A stretch of DNA of 64,000 nucleotides from CAWGYT01 sp963826795 (GCA_963826795.1 CAWGYT010000022.1:62001-126000), one strand, 5' to 3'; positions 17,358-29,891 are shown, counted from the stretch's first letter. The notes: generated by a model not told the origin, from the sequence alone. Numbers and translations: made by a program.

Positions 17358-17705
17358 TCACACGGCCTCAGGACCTTCGACGGTTTGGCCGATTCGAATC
17401 GCCCGTTCCACCGGCAACTGGAAGATCTTGCCGTCGCCAATGTTTCCTTCCGAGCCGGTCCGGGCGATTTGTTCGACGGTTTCGATCGTCCGATCCACAA
17501 AGTCGTCGTTCACCACAATTTCGAGTACGACTTTGCGGAGCAGCTGCACCTCGTATTCCACGCCGCGATACGTCTCGATCTGACCCCGTTGACGTCCAAA
17601 GCCATGCGCATCACAAACCGTCATCCGCTCGACACCCACCAATTTGAGCGCCTCTTGAACCGCCTGCAATTTGGTCGGCCGAATGACCATCATCAGTAGC
17701 TTCAC
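17358..17705 (-). CDS. glnB: P-II family nitrogen regulatory protein
   Basis: A GTG start gives a 115-residue protein, the usual P-II length. It opens with VKLLMMVIRPTKLQAVQEAL. The T-loop region reads GFGRQRGQIETYRGVEYEV, retaining both tyrosines equivalent to Tyr46 and the uridylylated Tyr51 of E. coli GlnB. The C-terminal part has IGDGKIFQLPVERAIRIGQT. P-II trimers sense 2-oxoglutarate, ATP and ADP and control nitrogen assimilation enzymes, transporters and transcription factors. No amt, glnA or glnD lies nearby; the only partner is the overlapping receiver-like gene downstream. Whether it is GlnB or GlnK in function cannot be decided from the sequence. Confidence 0.92.
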   Translation of the reverse strand: MKLLMMVIRPTKLQAVQEALKLVGVERMTVCDAHGFGRQRGQIETYRGVEYEVQLLRKVVLEIVVNDDFVDRTIETVEQIARTGSEGNIGDGKIFQLPVERAIRIGQTVEGPEAV

Positions 17706-17849
17706 TGTCGAAACTCCCCCTGGGCCGAGACCGCAATCGACGCCCCGCGCGGGCGTCCGCGTCTTGTCTCCGAATTGTCGCATATGCGGCCCGGTGCGTG
17801 CAACGCATCGGAAGAGCTCGTCCCGAGTTGGGATTAGGAACCAGGACGC

Positions 17850-18884
17850 ATGCGGTTGAGCCCCGAATTGGCAGCGTTGACCGAGTTCCTCGGGCCGGTG
17901 GACCCGGCGCGGATCGTGTCGCAGGGCAACGCCGGGGGTATGAGCGGGGCCGCGATTTGGCGTGTTTTCGCGGCATCGCATGAATTGCACTCGGAATACT
18001 GCCTGCGGCGCTGGCCCCTTGGCCACCCCTCGTGGCAACGTCTTGGCTGGATTCATCAGCAGCTCCAACGGGTGGCCGACCGCGGGTTCACGATCGTCCC
18101 TCGACCCATCTCGAGTCGTTCGGGATCCACGATCGTGCGCGTGGAAGGACATCTTTGGGAACTCACGACCTGGATGCCCGGTTGCGCCGACTTCGATCGG
18201 AATCCGTCCGACGCGCGGCTGGCTGCGGCGATGTCGTCGCTGGCGCGGTTTCACTTGGCCAGCCGAGATGATCCCAACGCCCCGCCGGATCGCTCGGCCG
18301 GAATCGAATTCCGCCGCTCGCAGCTCGAAAACCTCGATGAGGGCGTCTTGAGTCGGCTGCGTCAGCAGGTGGACGAGCGGCACGGGTGCGGCATCCGCGA
18401 TTTGTGTCTCGAGATCCTTCACGGCGTCCCACACCGGCTCGCCGCCGCCCGCCGCCTCGTCCAGGAAGTTCACGCCGCCCCGACGCCGATTCAACCCTGC
18501 CTCCGCGATATCTGGCACGATCACGTGCTGTTCACCGGCGAACGCGTGACGGGTATCGTCGACTTTGGAGCGATGCGGATTGATTCGCCGGCGGGGGATC
18601 TGGCTCGGCTGATCGGGAGCTTGGCGCGAGACGACGCGAGCCGCTGGCAGGCGGCCCTCTCGGATTACGCCCGCGTTCGGCCGCTCGCAAACCACGAGTT
18701 GCGATTGGTCGCCGCCTTTGATCGCGCCAACGTCATTCTGTCGGGCCTGAACTGGATTCGCTGGCTCTATGACGAATCCCGCGAATTCGACGAAATGTCG
18801 CGGGTCGAGCGGCGATTGGGCGAGTTTGCGACCCGCCTTGCGACACCCCAAGAGGCACTCTGGCAGTTCCCTCCGAGTCGATAG
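17850..18884 (+). CDS. APH-type phosphotransferase (choline/aminoglycoside kinase fold)
   Basis: The 344-residue protein has the order expected of the APH family. An N-terminal nucleotide-binding lobe contains GNAGGMSGAAIWRVF and YCLRRWP. The hinge region has LWELTTWMPG. The catalytic segment reads LRDIWHDHVLFTGERVTGIVDFGAM, followed by DLARLIGSLARDD. The usual HGDLHxxN loop is replaced by an RDxWHDHVLF version, while the downstream metal-binding IVDFG is conserved. The substrate is unknown, and nothing indicates antibiotic resistance. The gene is transcribed divergently from the P-II gene and has no obvious operon partner. The ATG at 17850 gives a compact start shortly before the fold begins. 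Confidence 0.8.
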   Translation: MRLSPELAALTEFLGPVDPARIVSQGNAGGMSGAAIWRVFAASHELHSEYCLRRWPLGHPSWQRLGWIHQQLQRVADRGFTIVPRPISSRSGSTIVRVEGHLWELTTWMPGCADFDRNPSDARLAAAMSSLARFHLASRDDPNAPPDRSAGIEFRRSQLENLDEGVLSRLRQQVDERHGCGIRDLCLEILHGVPHRLAAARRLVQEVHAAPTPIQPCLRDIWHDHVLFTGERVTGIVDFGAMRIDSPAGDLARLIGSLARDDASRWQAALSDYARVRPLANHELRLVAAFDRANVILSGLNWIRWLYDESREFDEMSRVERRLGEFATRLATPQEALWQFPPSR

Positions 18885-19321
18885 GCGCCACGCACCGTTT
18901 CGATATTTTTCTTGATTGACCCGTTTCCAATTGGTGGACCGCTGAGCCATCCCACGGCGGCTCAACATTGACCCGATTGCGAGCGCCACGATACAATTCG
19001 CGTCGGGCCGAGTCGATTCCAGGACGGATCGACGCGTTGAGAAAGTCATTTGGCCAACCCCTCGACACCGGCGGTTGGGGATCGAAGGATTGATTGTTTG
19101 ACCCCGATGGGACGCGATCTGCGAAGGGCCGTCCAGCTTGGTAAGCGGCCGGGGCGGCAATTGGTTTGCGGTCCGAATCGCCAAGTTGCCGCCCTGTGGT
19201 CGGTCAACTGTCGCCAGCGAGTTGTTTCCAGGGCCAGAATCGTCCCATGAGCACGTCGCCTCGAGAAATCGCCACGTTGGCGGCGAGGTGCGGACACCTA
19301 CCCTTCACTCGGAAAGCTGTC
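18885..19321. other. Intergenic region upstream of the DsbD-like gene
   Basis: About 440 bases between two plus-strand genes. The DsbD frame is open upstream to 19166, with an ATG at 19247, but the sequence before 19322 does not look like protein. No hairpin, repeat or RNA gene was recognised. Confidence 0.5.
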
Positions 19322-21879
19322 ATGCCCCGAACGCACCGTCCGATCTCGGTCCCTCTCGTCGCGCTGTTGCTGGTGTTGGGCTGGATTCCGAGCACGTCGC
19401 TGTGGGGGCAAGCGTCGTCGCGATTCAAGTTGCCATCGGGGCTCCAGGGGCTCGCTCCGCAAGGGGAACCTGGCCAGGACCTCCAGGTCTCGGCTCGCTT
19501 TCAGACCTCGCAGGACGGCGGCGAGGGGTTGCTGAGCGTCACGGCGACGCTGGGACCGGGTTGGCACATCTACTCGGTGAGCCAGCCGGACGGCGGTCCA
19601 CTGCGCACGCAGATCGCCCTTGAGCCGTCGAACGATTTCGTGCTCGCGGGCAGCTTCGAGCCCGACAAACGGCCGAAAGTGCGCCGCTTGGAGTTTTATG
19701 ACGTGCCGATCGAAGAGCATTACGAGCAGGTTACCTGGTCGGCACCGATCGTGTTCAAGTCGGGAGTCGCGCCGAAGCGTTGGTGATCCGCGGTGAACTG
19801 CAGGGTCAGATTTGCCAGGAAGACGGGGGCTGTGTGCCGCTAAGTTCGCTCGACACGCGGTTCACGGCGCGATTGGACGGCCAGGTCGCGGATAACCAGG
19901 CGTTGGCAGAGCGCGTGAAGCGTCGCACGCCTCCGATCGAGACCAGCGGACCGGTGGCGTTGGCGGTGGCGGGGCCGGGAGGGCCTTCACCGATTCCGGC
20001 GGACACGCGGTTCACGGAGGCGCCGGCCGAGGGCTATCGAGCGGCCAACGTTCATGTGACGATTCAGGGACGGATCGAGCCGGCCGGTGCGGCGCCGGGC
20101 GAGACCGTTGAATTAGTTATTACGGCGGTCCCCGACCCCGGCTGGCACATTTATGCCCAGGCCGCCAGGGACCCCGAAGAGGTTTCCAAACCCACCCTGA
20201 TCGCGGTGGCGGAGCCTGCCGGTTGGATTGGCGGCAGCGTGAAGGCTTCGGACGAGGCCGTCGTAAAACCGGCCAACCCGCCGTTTGAACCCGAACAACG
20301 GTACCACGAGGGCACAGTCACCTGGCGGATGCCGATTCGGATTCCGGCCAGTGCCCGACCGGGCCCCCACACAATCAAGGGATTACTCGGCTACCAAACA
20401 TGCTCGGACGCCAGCTGCGACCGACCGACCGGGGCGTTCGTCGCGGGCACGATCCAGGTGGGCAAGTCAGCCCCGGGAAGCGTGCCGCTACGTTTCGCGC
20501 CGGGCAAGTATGCGACGGTCGCGACTTTCTTGGCCGGGGAATCGCCGGTTCGATCCGAGGCGTCCGCGTCCGTCTCGCCTTCGGTACCACTCGCGTTCGA
20601 CCTCAGCCAGATTCAGGCGGAGGCGACGGAGAGTCAGTCGACGATCTACATCGTGGTCATCGCGTTTCTAGGCGGGTTCCTCTTGAACTTCATGCCTTGC
20701 GTGCTCCCTGTGATCGGCCTGAAGGTGATGTCCTTCGTGCAGCAGGCCGGCGAGCATCGGGCGCGAGTCTTCACGCTCAATCTTTGGTACGCCCTGGGAA
20801 TGCTTTCGATCTTCTGGCTCTTGGCCACCCTGGCCTCGGCCGCCTCGCTGGGGCTGAGCGACGAATCGTTGGGGTGGGGTGAGCAATTCAACTACGAAGG
20901 GTTCACGATCCCGTTGCTATGTGTCGTGTTCGTAATGGGGTTGAGCTTCATCGGGGTTTGGGAGATCCCGATCCCCGGATTTGTGGGCAGTGGTGCGGCC
21001 ACCGATCTGGCACAAAAGGAGGGACTCGCTGGAGCGTTTTCGAAAGGTGTACTGACGACGATCCTGGCCACCCCCTGCAGCGGGCCGGGGCTCGCCACCG
21101 CGCTGACCTGGTCCGCGACGAAGCCCCCGCATTTGGTGTACCTGGTCTTTACCTGCATGGGATTCGGGATGGCGCTGCCGTATCTGTTGATCGGCGCCTT
21201 CCCCAACTTGGTTCGATTCATTCCCAAGCCGGGCGCCTGGATGGACACCTTCAAGCAGCTGATGGGGTTCGTTCTGATGGGCACCGTGGTCTACATGTTT
21301 ACGCTGATTGACCAGAAGTTCGTGGTTCCGACCTTGGCGTTGATCTTTGCCTTGTGGGCCGCTTGCTGGTGGATTGGCCGGACGCCCATCACCGCCTCGA
21401 CGCTCAAGAAAGCCAGCGCCTGGTTCGTCGCGAGCGGTTTCGCGGCGGTCGTCGGGTGGCTGGCGTTCGCGTATGAAGTCGATCGTCGGCACGACCTGCC
21501 GTGGGAAGAGTTCAGCTTGGCCGCGCTCGATGAACATATCTCGGCCGATCGAACCGTGATGGTCGACTTCACTGCCCGCTGGTGCCCGACTTGCAAGGTG
21601 CTGGAACGCTCGGTGCTGAACACCAAGCCGGTTCAGCAGGTCGTGGAGAAGAACGACGTCGTGACCCTGGTGGCGGACTGGTCCGACGGCGACGAAGAGA
21701 TTGGCCGGGTCCTGGAGGCGCTGGGAAGCAAGCAGTTGCCCGTCATCGCGATCTTTCCGGCCGGTGACCCCTACCGCCCCAAGAAGCTCGCCGGCATGTA
21801 CACCCGCAGCGAGCTGGTCGGCAAACTGCGTGCGGCGGGACCCTCCCAATCGCCGCGTCTCGCTTCCGATTCCCGATAG
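19322..21879 (+). CDS. DsbD-like thiol:disulfide interchange protein, one apparent frameshift
   Basis: A signal peptide (PLVALLLVLGWIPSTSLWG) is followed by two N-terminal DsbD-alpha-like domains. Each repeats the phrase PGWHIY and each contains a Cys pair (QICQEDGGCVP; YQTCSDASCDRP). An eight-helix membrane domain comes next, with the electron-carrying cysteines in FMPCVLPVIGLKVMSF and ATPCSGPGLATAL. A C-terminal thioredoxin domain carries WCPTCK. Together these move reducing equivalents from cytoplasmic thioredoxin across the membrane to periplasmic substrates. The break at about 19776 comes from one missing G in GCGCCGAAGCG; restoring it gives SGVAPEALVIRGELQ. The ATG at 19322 is preferred because the signal peptide follows directly; ATG 19247 is an alternative. 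It converges with purM. Confidence 0.9.
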
Positions 21880-21887
21880 CCCCGTCT

Positions 21888-21957
21888 CGGGAGGGCGAAG
21901 CTCCCGCTGAGCCGAGTTGGGTCGTCGGACCGGCTCGGCGGGAGCCTTGCCCTCCCG
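21888..21957. terminator. Long palindrome between convergent dsbD-like and purM genes
   Basis: Two 27-base arms (21888-21914 and 21931-21957) are complementary at 24 positions, with a 16-base loop. The core CGGGAGGGC...GCCCTCCCG is shared with the hairpin at 13571-13605. Placement between convergent stops supports a bidirectional terminator or REP-like unit. Confidence 0.65.
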
Positions 21958-22060
21958 GTGTCACTGTCCCAGAATCAGGCCGTGACGCAGCACCCGCCCG
22001 CCGGAGCGTGTCCGCGACACCCGTGTCCGTCGACCCACGCGTCCGCAGCACCCGCGGGCG

Positions 22061-23122
22061 TCACCCGATGCGGACTTGGCCCTGGCCCGGCGTGACGTAG
22101 CCGATTTCGTAGCACGGATAGCCGGCCTGTTCGAGCCGCTCTCGGATCCGGTTGGCATAGAAACCGCTCACGACCAAGGCCAGACCGATTCCCATATTGA
22201 ACACGCGACGCATTTCAGCGAGCTCGACCTGACCCAACTGCTGTAGCCAGTCGAACACCGGGGGGATCGGCCAGCTGCCCGCTTGAATTTCCACATCGAC
22301 GTGCGGCGGCAGGATACGCTGGAGGTTTTCTTCCAGCCCGCCGCCGGTGATGTGAGCGATTCCGTGGACCACGTTTTTGACCTTGTAGTGATTCAGAACC
22401 TGACGCACGGCGGTCGTGTAAATTCGCGTGGGTTCGAGCAAGACCTCTTGCACGGTCTGTTGGGTCCGTGGAACGGGGGCCTCCAACGACGACTTTGCCC
22501 GTTGGAACACAATCTGTCGCACGAGGCTGTAACCATTAGAATGGAGTCCGCTGGAAGCGATTCCCAAGACGCGATCGTCCACGTCGATCGACCGGCCGGT
22601 AATCAGATGTTTGCGTTCCACCACCCCCACACAGAAGCCAGCCAGGTCGTAATCTCCGCGAGCGTACAGATCCGGCATAATTGCCGTTTCGCCGCCCAGC
22701 AACGCGCAGTCGGCCTGAATGCAACCCTGACTGATACCTGTGACAATTTGTTCCAGCACGTCGGGATCGTCGTGCGACATGGCGACGTAATCCAGAAAGA
22801 ACAGCGGCTCGGCGCCGCAACAGATCGCGTCGTTGACACTCATCGCGACCAGATCGATGCCGACGGTATGGTGCGTCTTGGCCTGAGTCGCAATTTTCAG
22901 TTTGGTGCCCACGCCATCGGTGCAAGAAACCAGGACCGGGTCGTCGTAGGTCCGACGAAAGAGAGGACTGCGGAAGTCCAACTGAAACAAACCGGCGAAG
23001 CCGCCGTCCAGCTTCATCACGCGGGGCGAGAACGTGCGATGCATCAACTGAGGCAACCGAGCCATCGATTGCTGATAGACGTCCAGGTCGACGCCCGCAC
23101 TCTTGTAGGTTGCCTTGGCCAT
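22061..23122 (-). CDS. purM: Phosphoribosylformylglycinamidine cyclo-ligase
   Basis: The 353-residue protein is PurM (AIR synthetase), the fifth step of purine synthesis, forming aminoimidazole ribotide from FGAM with ATP. Diagnostic phrases in order are YKSAGVDLDVYQQ at the N-terminus, LVSCTDGVGTKLKIA, HHTVGIDLVAMSVNDAICCG, FFLDYVAMSHDD, LLGGETAIMPDLY, VLGIASSGLHSNGYSLVR, VHGIAHITGGGLEENLQRILP and VFNMGIGLALVV. Length and order match the family without gaps, and the start ATG 23122 gives the expected N-terminus. No other pur gene is adjacent. It converges with the DsbD-like gene and diverges from the glycogen debranching gene. Confidence 0.96.
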   Translation of the reverse strand: MAKATYKSAGVDLDVYQQSMARLPQLMHRTFSPRVMKLDGGFAGLFQLDFRSPLFRRTYDDPVLVSCTDGVGTKLKIATQAKTHHTVGIDLVAMSVNDAICCGAEPLFFLDYVAMSHDDPDVLEQIVTGISQGCIQADCALLGGETAIMPDLYARGDYDLAGFCVGVVERKHLITGRSIDVDDRVLGIASSGLHSNGYSLVRQIVFQRAKSSLEAPVPRTQQTVQEVLLEPTRIYTTAVRQVLNHYKVKNVVHGIAHITGGGLEENLQRILPPHVDVEIQAGSWPIPPVFDWLQQLGQVELAEMRRVFNMGIGLALVVSGFYANRIRERLEQAGYPCYEIGYVTPGQGQVRIG

Positions 23123-23501
23123 GCAGGTTACTTGGATGCGAAGAAAATCGGATTCTACGGGTCCGCACGAGCGATTGTCAACTAAGCTTTCCTGGTCCGA
23201 TGCCGGGTGAATTACACTTGCTCGGGCAATTGTGCCGATTTGCCGAATTAGACTGAACCACGGGGGAACTCAAGACCGTCATTTGCCGCATGACACGACC
23301 GAATTGCACGCCGACCGAAGCAGCAAACCTTTCGAAGGCAGCACTGATTTCCCAGAAGTTGCCACGCGAAAACGGGTCTGCAGTTTTTTGTGCGATTTGG
23401 TTCACAGCCCAATCGGCAGGGTGAAATCGGGTGTTATCTTGAAGCTCTTCGCTGTTGAGCCTTCATAACCATTCACCTGTGACAATGATGGGTCTTGCAA
23501 G
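23123..23501. other. Divergent promoter region between purM and glgX
   Basis: About 380 bases separate divergent genes and should contain both promoters. The sequence is moderately AT-rich near 23150-23250 and 23380-23470. I see no hairpin typical of a purine riboswitch, no repeat and no coding frame. Confidence 0.5.
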
Positions 23502-25609
23502 ATGCTGATGGCACATCCTCATCCTGAACTTCAATTCACACACCTTCTGCCGTACGGCGCCTTGATCCATGATCGAGGCGTTCAGTTCGTCGTTTTCAGT
23601 CGTAACGCGACCGCGATGCGACTCTTGTTTTATGACAATCCCGATGACATGGAACCGTGCGAGATCATTCCGTTCGATTCCGGCACGGATCGGTGGGGGG
23701 ACATTTGGAGTGTGTTTGTGCCCAACGCCGGGCCCGGGCAGCTCTATCACTTCCAGGCCGATGGTCCCTTCGATCCGCTCAACGGACACCGCTTCGACAG
23801 CCAAGCCCGACTGATCGACCCGTATGCCAAGGCGTTAAGCCGGCAAGTTCCTGCCCAGCGACGACGGCATCATCCGTCCGCCAAAATGCGTCGTGATGGA
23901 CGACTACTTCGATTGGGAGGGCGACCGACATCTTCGCCGCGACCTTTCGGAAACGATCATTTACGAAATGCATGTCCGCGGTTTCACGATGGACGAGTCC
24001 AGCGGCGTGCAATATCCGGGGACGTACCTGGGCGTGATCGAAAAGATCCCGTATCTCAAGTCACTGGGCGTCACGGCCGTCGAACTGATGCCGGTCCACG
24101 AGTTTCCGATTCACAGCGTGGACGGCAAGCCGCTGGAACGCCCCAACTATTGGGGATACGATCCGATGGCGTTCTTCGCGCCGCACCGGGGTTATGCCGT
24201 CGGGCTCGGCAACCCGGGCGCAGGTCATCGAGTTCAAGCAGATGGTCAAGGCCCTGCACCAGGCGGGCATCGAAGTCATCTTGGACGTCGTTTTCAACCA
24301 CACGTGCGAAGGCAATGAACTGGGTCCGACGCTCAGCTTCAAGGGGCTGGAAAACAGTGTCTACTACATGCTGGAGCACGGCGGCAGTACTACAAGAACT
24401 TTTCCGGCTGCGGCAACACCGTCAACGGCAATCATCCGATTGTCCGCGAGATGATCTTCCACTGCCTGCGGCATTGGGTTCACAACTACCATATCGACGG
24501 CTTCCGCTTCGATCTGGCCTCGATTCTCAGCCGCGACCGGCAAGGCCACCTGGTTCCCAATCCGCCGCTGGTCGAGGCGATTGCCGAGGACCCGTTGCTG
24601 GCCGATACCAAGATCATCGCCGAGGCCTGGGACGCGGCCGGCGCCTATCAAGTCGGCTCGTTCGGCAGTCTGCGCTGGGCGGAATGGAACGGACGCTACC
24701 GCGACGACATGCGGCGCTTCTGGCGGGGCGATCCCGGGATGCTCGGGCCGCTCGCCACGCGTCTGGCGGGCTCCAGCGATCTGTACGAGCCCGGCGGGCG
24801 GCATCCGTACCACAGCATCAACTTCATCACGTCCCACGACGGCTTCACGTTGAACGACCTGGTCAGCTACAACGACAAGCACAACGAGGCCAATGGCGAA
24901 GGCAATCGGGACGGCGACAACAACAACTACAGCTACAACTACGGGGTCGAGGGACCGACGCGGCATCGAGGCATCGAACCGCACCCGGATTCGCCAGATC
25001 AAAAACATGCTGGCCACGCTGATGCTCAGCCAAGGCGTCCCGATGATCGTCTCCGGCGACGAGTGCCGGCGAACGCAACACGGCAACAACAACGCCTATT
25101 GCCAGGACAACGAAATCTCCTGGTTCAACTGGGACCTTGTCACCGAGCACGCCGAAGTCCTCCGTTTCGTCCAGGCGCTGATGCGATTCCGCCGAGACCA
25201 ACCGACGGTGCGACGCAAACGGTTTTTCAGCGGCAAGCCCACACGCAGCGGCCTGTCGGATGTAAACTGGTACAGCCATTTGGGAACGGCCGTTGACTGG
25301 GCGAACGATGACCGCTGTATGATCTGCCTCTTCACCGCACCCACGCCGGACAAAGAGAGTCTCGACGCGGGGCGCGACGTGTTGGTCATGGTCAATAACT
25401 CGCACGAGTCACAGCCGTTCTTGGTGCCGCCGATCGCCAAGAGCACGTCCTGGCGGCTGGCCTTCGACACGGCCGCCACGTCGCCTCTGGATGCCTTTCC
25501 CGAAGGAGACGGACCGCCTTTGACGAAGTCCGGGTCGTTCCGGATGACCGAGCGGTCGCTGCGGTGCTATGTCGCGGCCGACGGCATCGACAAACGGCTC
25601 ACGCGTTAG
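23502..25609 (+). CDS. glgX: GlgX-type glycogen debranching enzyme, four apparent frameshifts
   Basis: Joined across frames, the gene encodes about 702 residues, the usual GlgX/isoamylase length. It starts with a CBM48 region (FVVFSRNATAMRLLFYDNP). The GH13 barrel follows: VRGFTMDESSGV, GVTAVELMPVHEFP, VILDVVFNHTCEGNE, HIDGFRFDLASIL (nucleophile Asp), IIAEAWDAAGAYQ (acid/base Glu) and FITSHDGFTLNDLV (third Asp). All catalytic residues are present. Breaks lie at about 23837 (extra A), 24202 (extra G), 24383 (missing G) and 24980 (extra C), each within or beside a short homopolymer. Because motifs continue cleanly after every break, they are probably sequence errors. The enzyme hydrolyses alpha-1,6 branches of glycogen. 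A helicase gene follows by 45 bases. Confidence 0.9.
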
Positions 25610-25641
25610 CCATCCGCCGTCCTCGCGGGTAACCATCCCCC

Positions 25642-25647
25642 AAGGAG
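25642..25647 (+). promoter_or_regulatory. Ribosome binding site supporting a TTG start
   Basis: AAGGAG lies seven bases upstream of TTG 25655. It supports TTG as the start of the helicase gene, whose first residues (PPSRDELAAEYLDLLPF) fit a natural N-terminus. Confidence 0.55.
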
Positions 25648-25654
25648 CTGTGAC

Positions 25655-27940
<2,286 letters not shown>

Positions 27941-27972
27941 ACTTCTTCTCCAATCGGAGCAGGACCCAGATG

Positions 27973-28085
27973 CCCGCCGCTTGCCGGCGGGAGTCTCAGG
28001 TTCGTGGGAGCCCCGCCGCTTGCCGGCGGGAGTCTCAGGCTCGTGGGAGCGCCCGCCGCTTGCCGGCGGGAGTCTCAGGCTCGTC
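27973..28085. repeat. Three tandem copies of a 39-40 bp hairpin-containing unit
   Basis: Each unit contains the palindrome CCCGCCGCTTGCCGGCGGG followed by AGTCTCAGG and TTCGTGGGAG or CTCGTGGGAG. Copies start at about 27973, 28012 and 28051. The array fills the gap between the convergent helicase and SDR genes and could serve as a terminator or REP-type element. Confidence 0.8.
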
Positions 28086-28086
28086 G

Positions 28087-28914
28087 CTACAGCGATTCCT
28101 CGCCGGTGCGTGTTGGATTCCGTCCCGCGAAGGGGAATTGCTCCAGCTCCATCACCGTCCCTGAGAACGGCCGTGAACGCTCGCTGATCCAGAAGGTGAT
28201 CACTGAGGCAACTTCGGCGGGGCGAGTCATTCGGCCACTGGGGATTTCGATTTCGCTGAGTGTTTCGGGCCAGCCCGGCGGGAGTCCGTCGCGAATCTTC
28301 GTCTCGTACTCGTTCTCGGTCAGGACCCAGCCGACGTTGAAATGGAAGACACGCACGTGGCGCGGCCCCAAGGCGTCGGCCAGGTTCTTGGAGAGCGTCA
28401 GCAGGGCCCCTTTGGAGGCGCTGTAGGCCAGCAGGTTTCGCTCGCCGCCTAACGCATTGACGGACCCGATATTGGCGATCGCCCCGGACGATTGGATCAG
28501 ATGAGGCAGTGCCGCCTGGGTCAACAGCAGCGGGGCTCGCGCGTTGACCGCCATCACGCGGTCGAACAGCTCGGCATCGGTTGAGTCCAGATCGGACCGG
28601 ACGACGAAGGCCGCGTTGTTCACGACGGCGTCCAGTCGCCCGAACGCGTTGATCGCCGCCGTCACCAACCGCTGGGGAGCTGCCGGGTCGGCCAAGTCAT
28701 CCGGATGAAAGACGGCGCGATCGTCGCCCAGCTGATCGACCAAGGCCTTCCCTCGCTGGATGTCGCGGCCGTGGACAAGTACCTTTCCGCCCTGCTGGAC
28801 ACAGGCCTCGGCGATCGCACGCCCGATTCCTGTCGTGCTGCCCGTCACCAGAATCACTTTGCCAGCCAACATCGTGGGATGGCTCCCGTGGTTCGCGATC
28901 TCTTCCTGGTTCAT
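28087..28914 (-). CDS. Short-chain dehydrogenase/reductase
   Basis: The 275-residue protein is a classical SDR. The cofactor site reads VILVTGSTTGIGRA near residues 19-32. VVNNAAFVV follows, with the catalytic Ser in NIGSVNALGG and the catalytic Tyr and Lys in YSASKGAL. The arginine after the glycine-rich loop region (VLVHGRD) favours NADP(H). The substrate cannot be predicted. The start ATG 28914 overlaps the TGA stop of the upstream ROK kinase gene (ATGA), so the two are translationally coupled. The frame extends nine codons further upstream to 28941, but the overlap start is more likely. The 3' end faces the hairpin repeat array. Confidence 0.9.
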   Translation of the reverse strand: MNQEEIANHGSHPTMLAGKVILVTGSTTGIGRAIAEACVQQGGKVLVHGRDIQRGKALVDQLGDDRAVFHPDDLADPAAPQRLVTAAINAFGRLDAVVNNAAFVVRSDLDSTDAELFDRVMAVNARAPLLLTQAALPHLIQSSGAIANIGSVNALGGERNLLAYSASKGALLTLSKNLADALGPRHVRVFHFNVGWVLTENEYETKIRDGLPPGWPETLSEIEIPSGRMTRPAEVASVITFWISERSRPFSGTVMELEQFPFAGRNPTRTGEESL

Positions 28915-29891
28915 TGGCCGTCCACGCGATGCTGGACCCACGCCGCCGCGCCCATGACACCCGAATCATTGCCGAGCTTGGCGGGCACGACTTCGAACGT
29001 CCCCACAAAACTGGGCATCACGCGTTTCTCGGCCGACGACTTGACCGGACCCACGAACAGATCCGGCATCGCCTCGACCAGTCCGCCGCCCAGAATGATT
29101 CGCTCGGGCAGCAACAGATTCACCAGATTGCCGACGGCGATTCCGATCTGGCGCGCCGCATTCCGCACGATCTCGCGAATTCGCTCGTCGCCATTGGCAA
29201 TGGACTCACTGAGTGCCTTGCTGCGGATCCGCGCCAGATCCGTCCCGTAATGCTTCATCATGTAAGGAGCCTCGCCGCGGTAGGCGGCCTGGATGACGGC
29301 GGCCGAGATCGCCAAGCGACTCGCGACGGCCTCCAAACAGCCTCGTCGGCCGCAACCGCAGAGCGGTCCGCCGGGAGCCACTTGCATGTGCCCCACCTCC
29401 ATGCAGGAACCGGTGCGTCCCCGGATGACTTCTCCGTCGTAAACGCACCCGCCGCCAATCCCCGTCCCGGGAAACACGCCCAGCACACAGCGGCAATCGC
29501 GGCCCGCCCCGAATCGATACTCGCCGTACACACCTGCGTCGACATCATTCAAAATCTCAACGGGACAAGAAAACTCCTTTTCGAGCGCTGCCTTGATGGG
29601 CACGTTCTTCCAGCCCAGATTCGGCGCATCCAGAATCACGCCGCGATCCAAGTCGAGCGGCCCGGGGCAGCCGATGCCGATCCCCGCCAGTTCGTTCGAG
29701 CCGACCTTCAGTTGATTCAACGCACCTCGAATCGTTTCGAAGATCCGACTCTGGCCCACTTCCGAACCCTGGTGGCCACGCGTCTTTTCTCGGTTGCGAC
29801 TGAGTGCATTGAACTCGCCATCAAAGACTTGGCAGAGCATCTTCGTTCCGCCGAGATCAAAACCGATCCAAACTCGTTTGTCGACAGTCAT
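28911..29891 (-). CDS. ROK-family sugar kinase (glucokinase-like)
   Basis: The 326-residue protein has the ASKHA ATP site FDLGGTKM at its N-terminus, the substrate loop GIGIGCPGPLDLDRG, the catalytic-base region EILNDVDAGVYGEYRFGAG, the phosphate loop FPGTGIGGGCVYDGE and the ROK zinc site CGCGRRGCLEA preceded by GHMQVAPGG. This is a complete active kinase of the glucokinase/N-acetylhexosamine kinase group; the exact sugar is not certain. ATG 29891 is chosen because VDKRVWIGFDLGG then starts directly, whereas the longer frame to 29939 adds an unlikely basic leader. Its stop overlaps the SDR start, and the OleA-like gene lies about 70 bases upstream on the same strand, suggesting one transcription unit. 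Confidence 0.9.
   Translation of the reverse strand: MTVDKRVWIGFDLGGTKMLCQVFDGEFNALSRNREKTRGHQGSEVGQSRIFETIRGALNQLKVGSNELAGIGIGCPGPLDLDRGVILDAPNLGWKNVPIKAALEKEFSCPVEILNDVDAGVYGEYRFGAGRDCRCVLGVFPGTGIGGGCVYDGEVIRGRTGSCMEVGHMQVAPGGPLCGCGRRGCLEAVASRLAISAAVIQAAYRGEAPYMMKHYGTDLARIRSKALSESIANGDERIREIVRNAARQIGIAVGNLVNLLLPERIILGGGLVEAMPDLFVGPVKSSAEKRVMPSFVGTFEVVPAKLGNDSGVMGAAAWVQHRVDGQ

Noticed and set aside
17850..18884. Aminoglycoside resistance gene
   Set aside because: The fold is APH-like, but the catalytic loop is of a different, apparently housekeeping type and there is no mobile context.
23123..23501. Purine riboswitch upstream of purM
   Set aside because: No three-way-junction core or paired stems with the conserved loops could be recognised on either strand.
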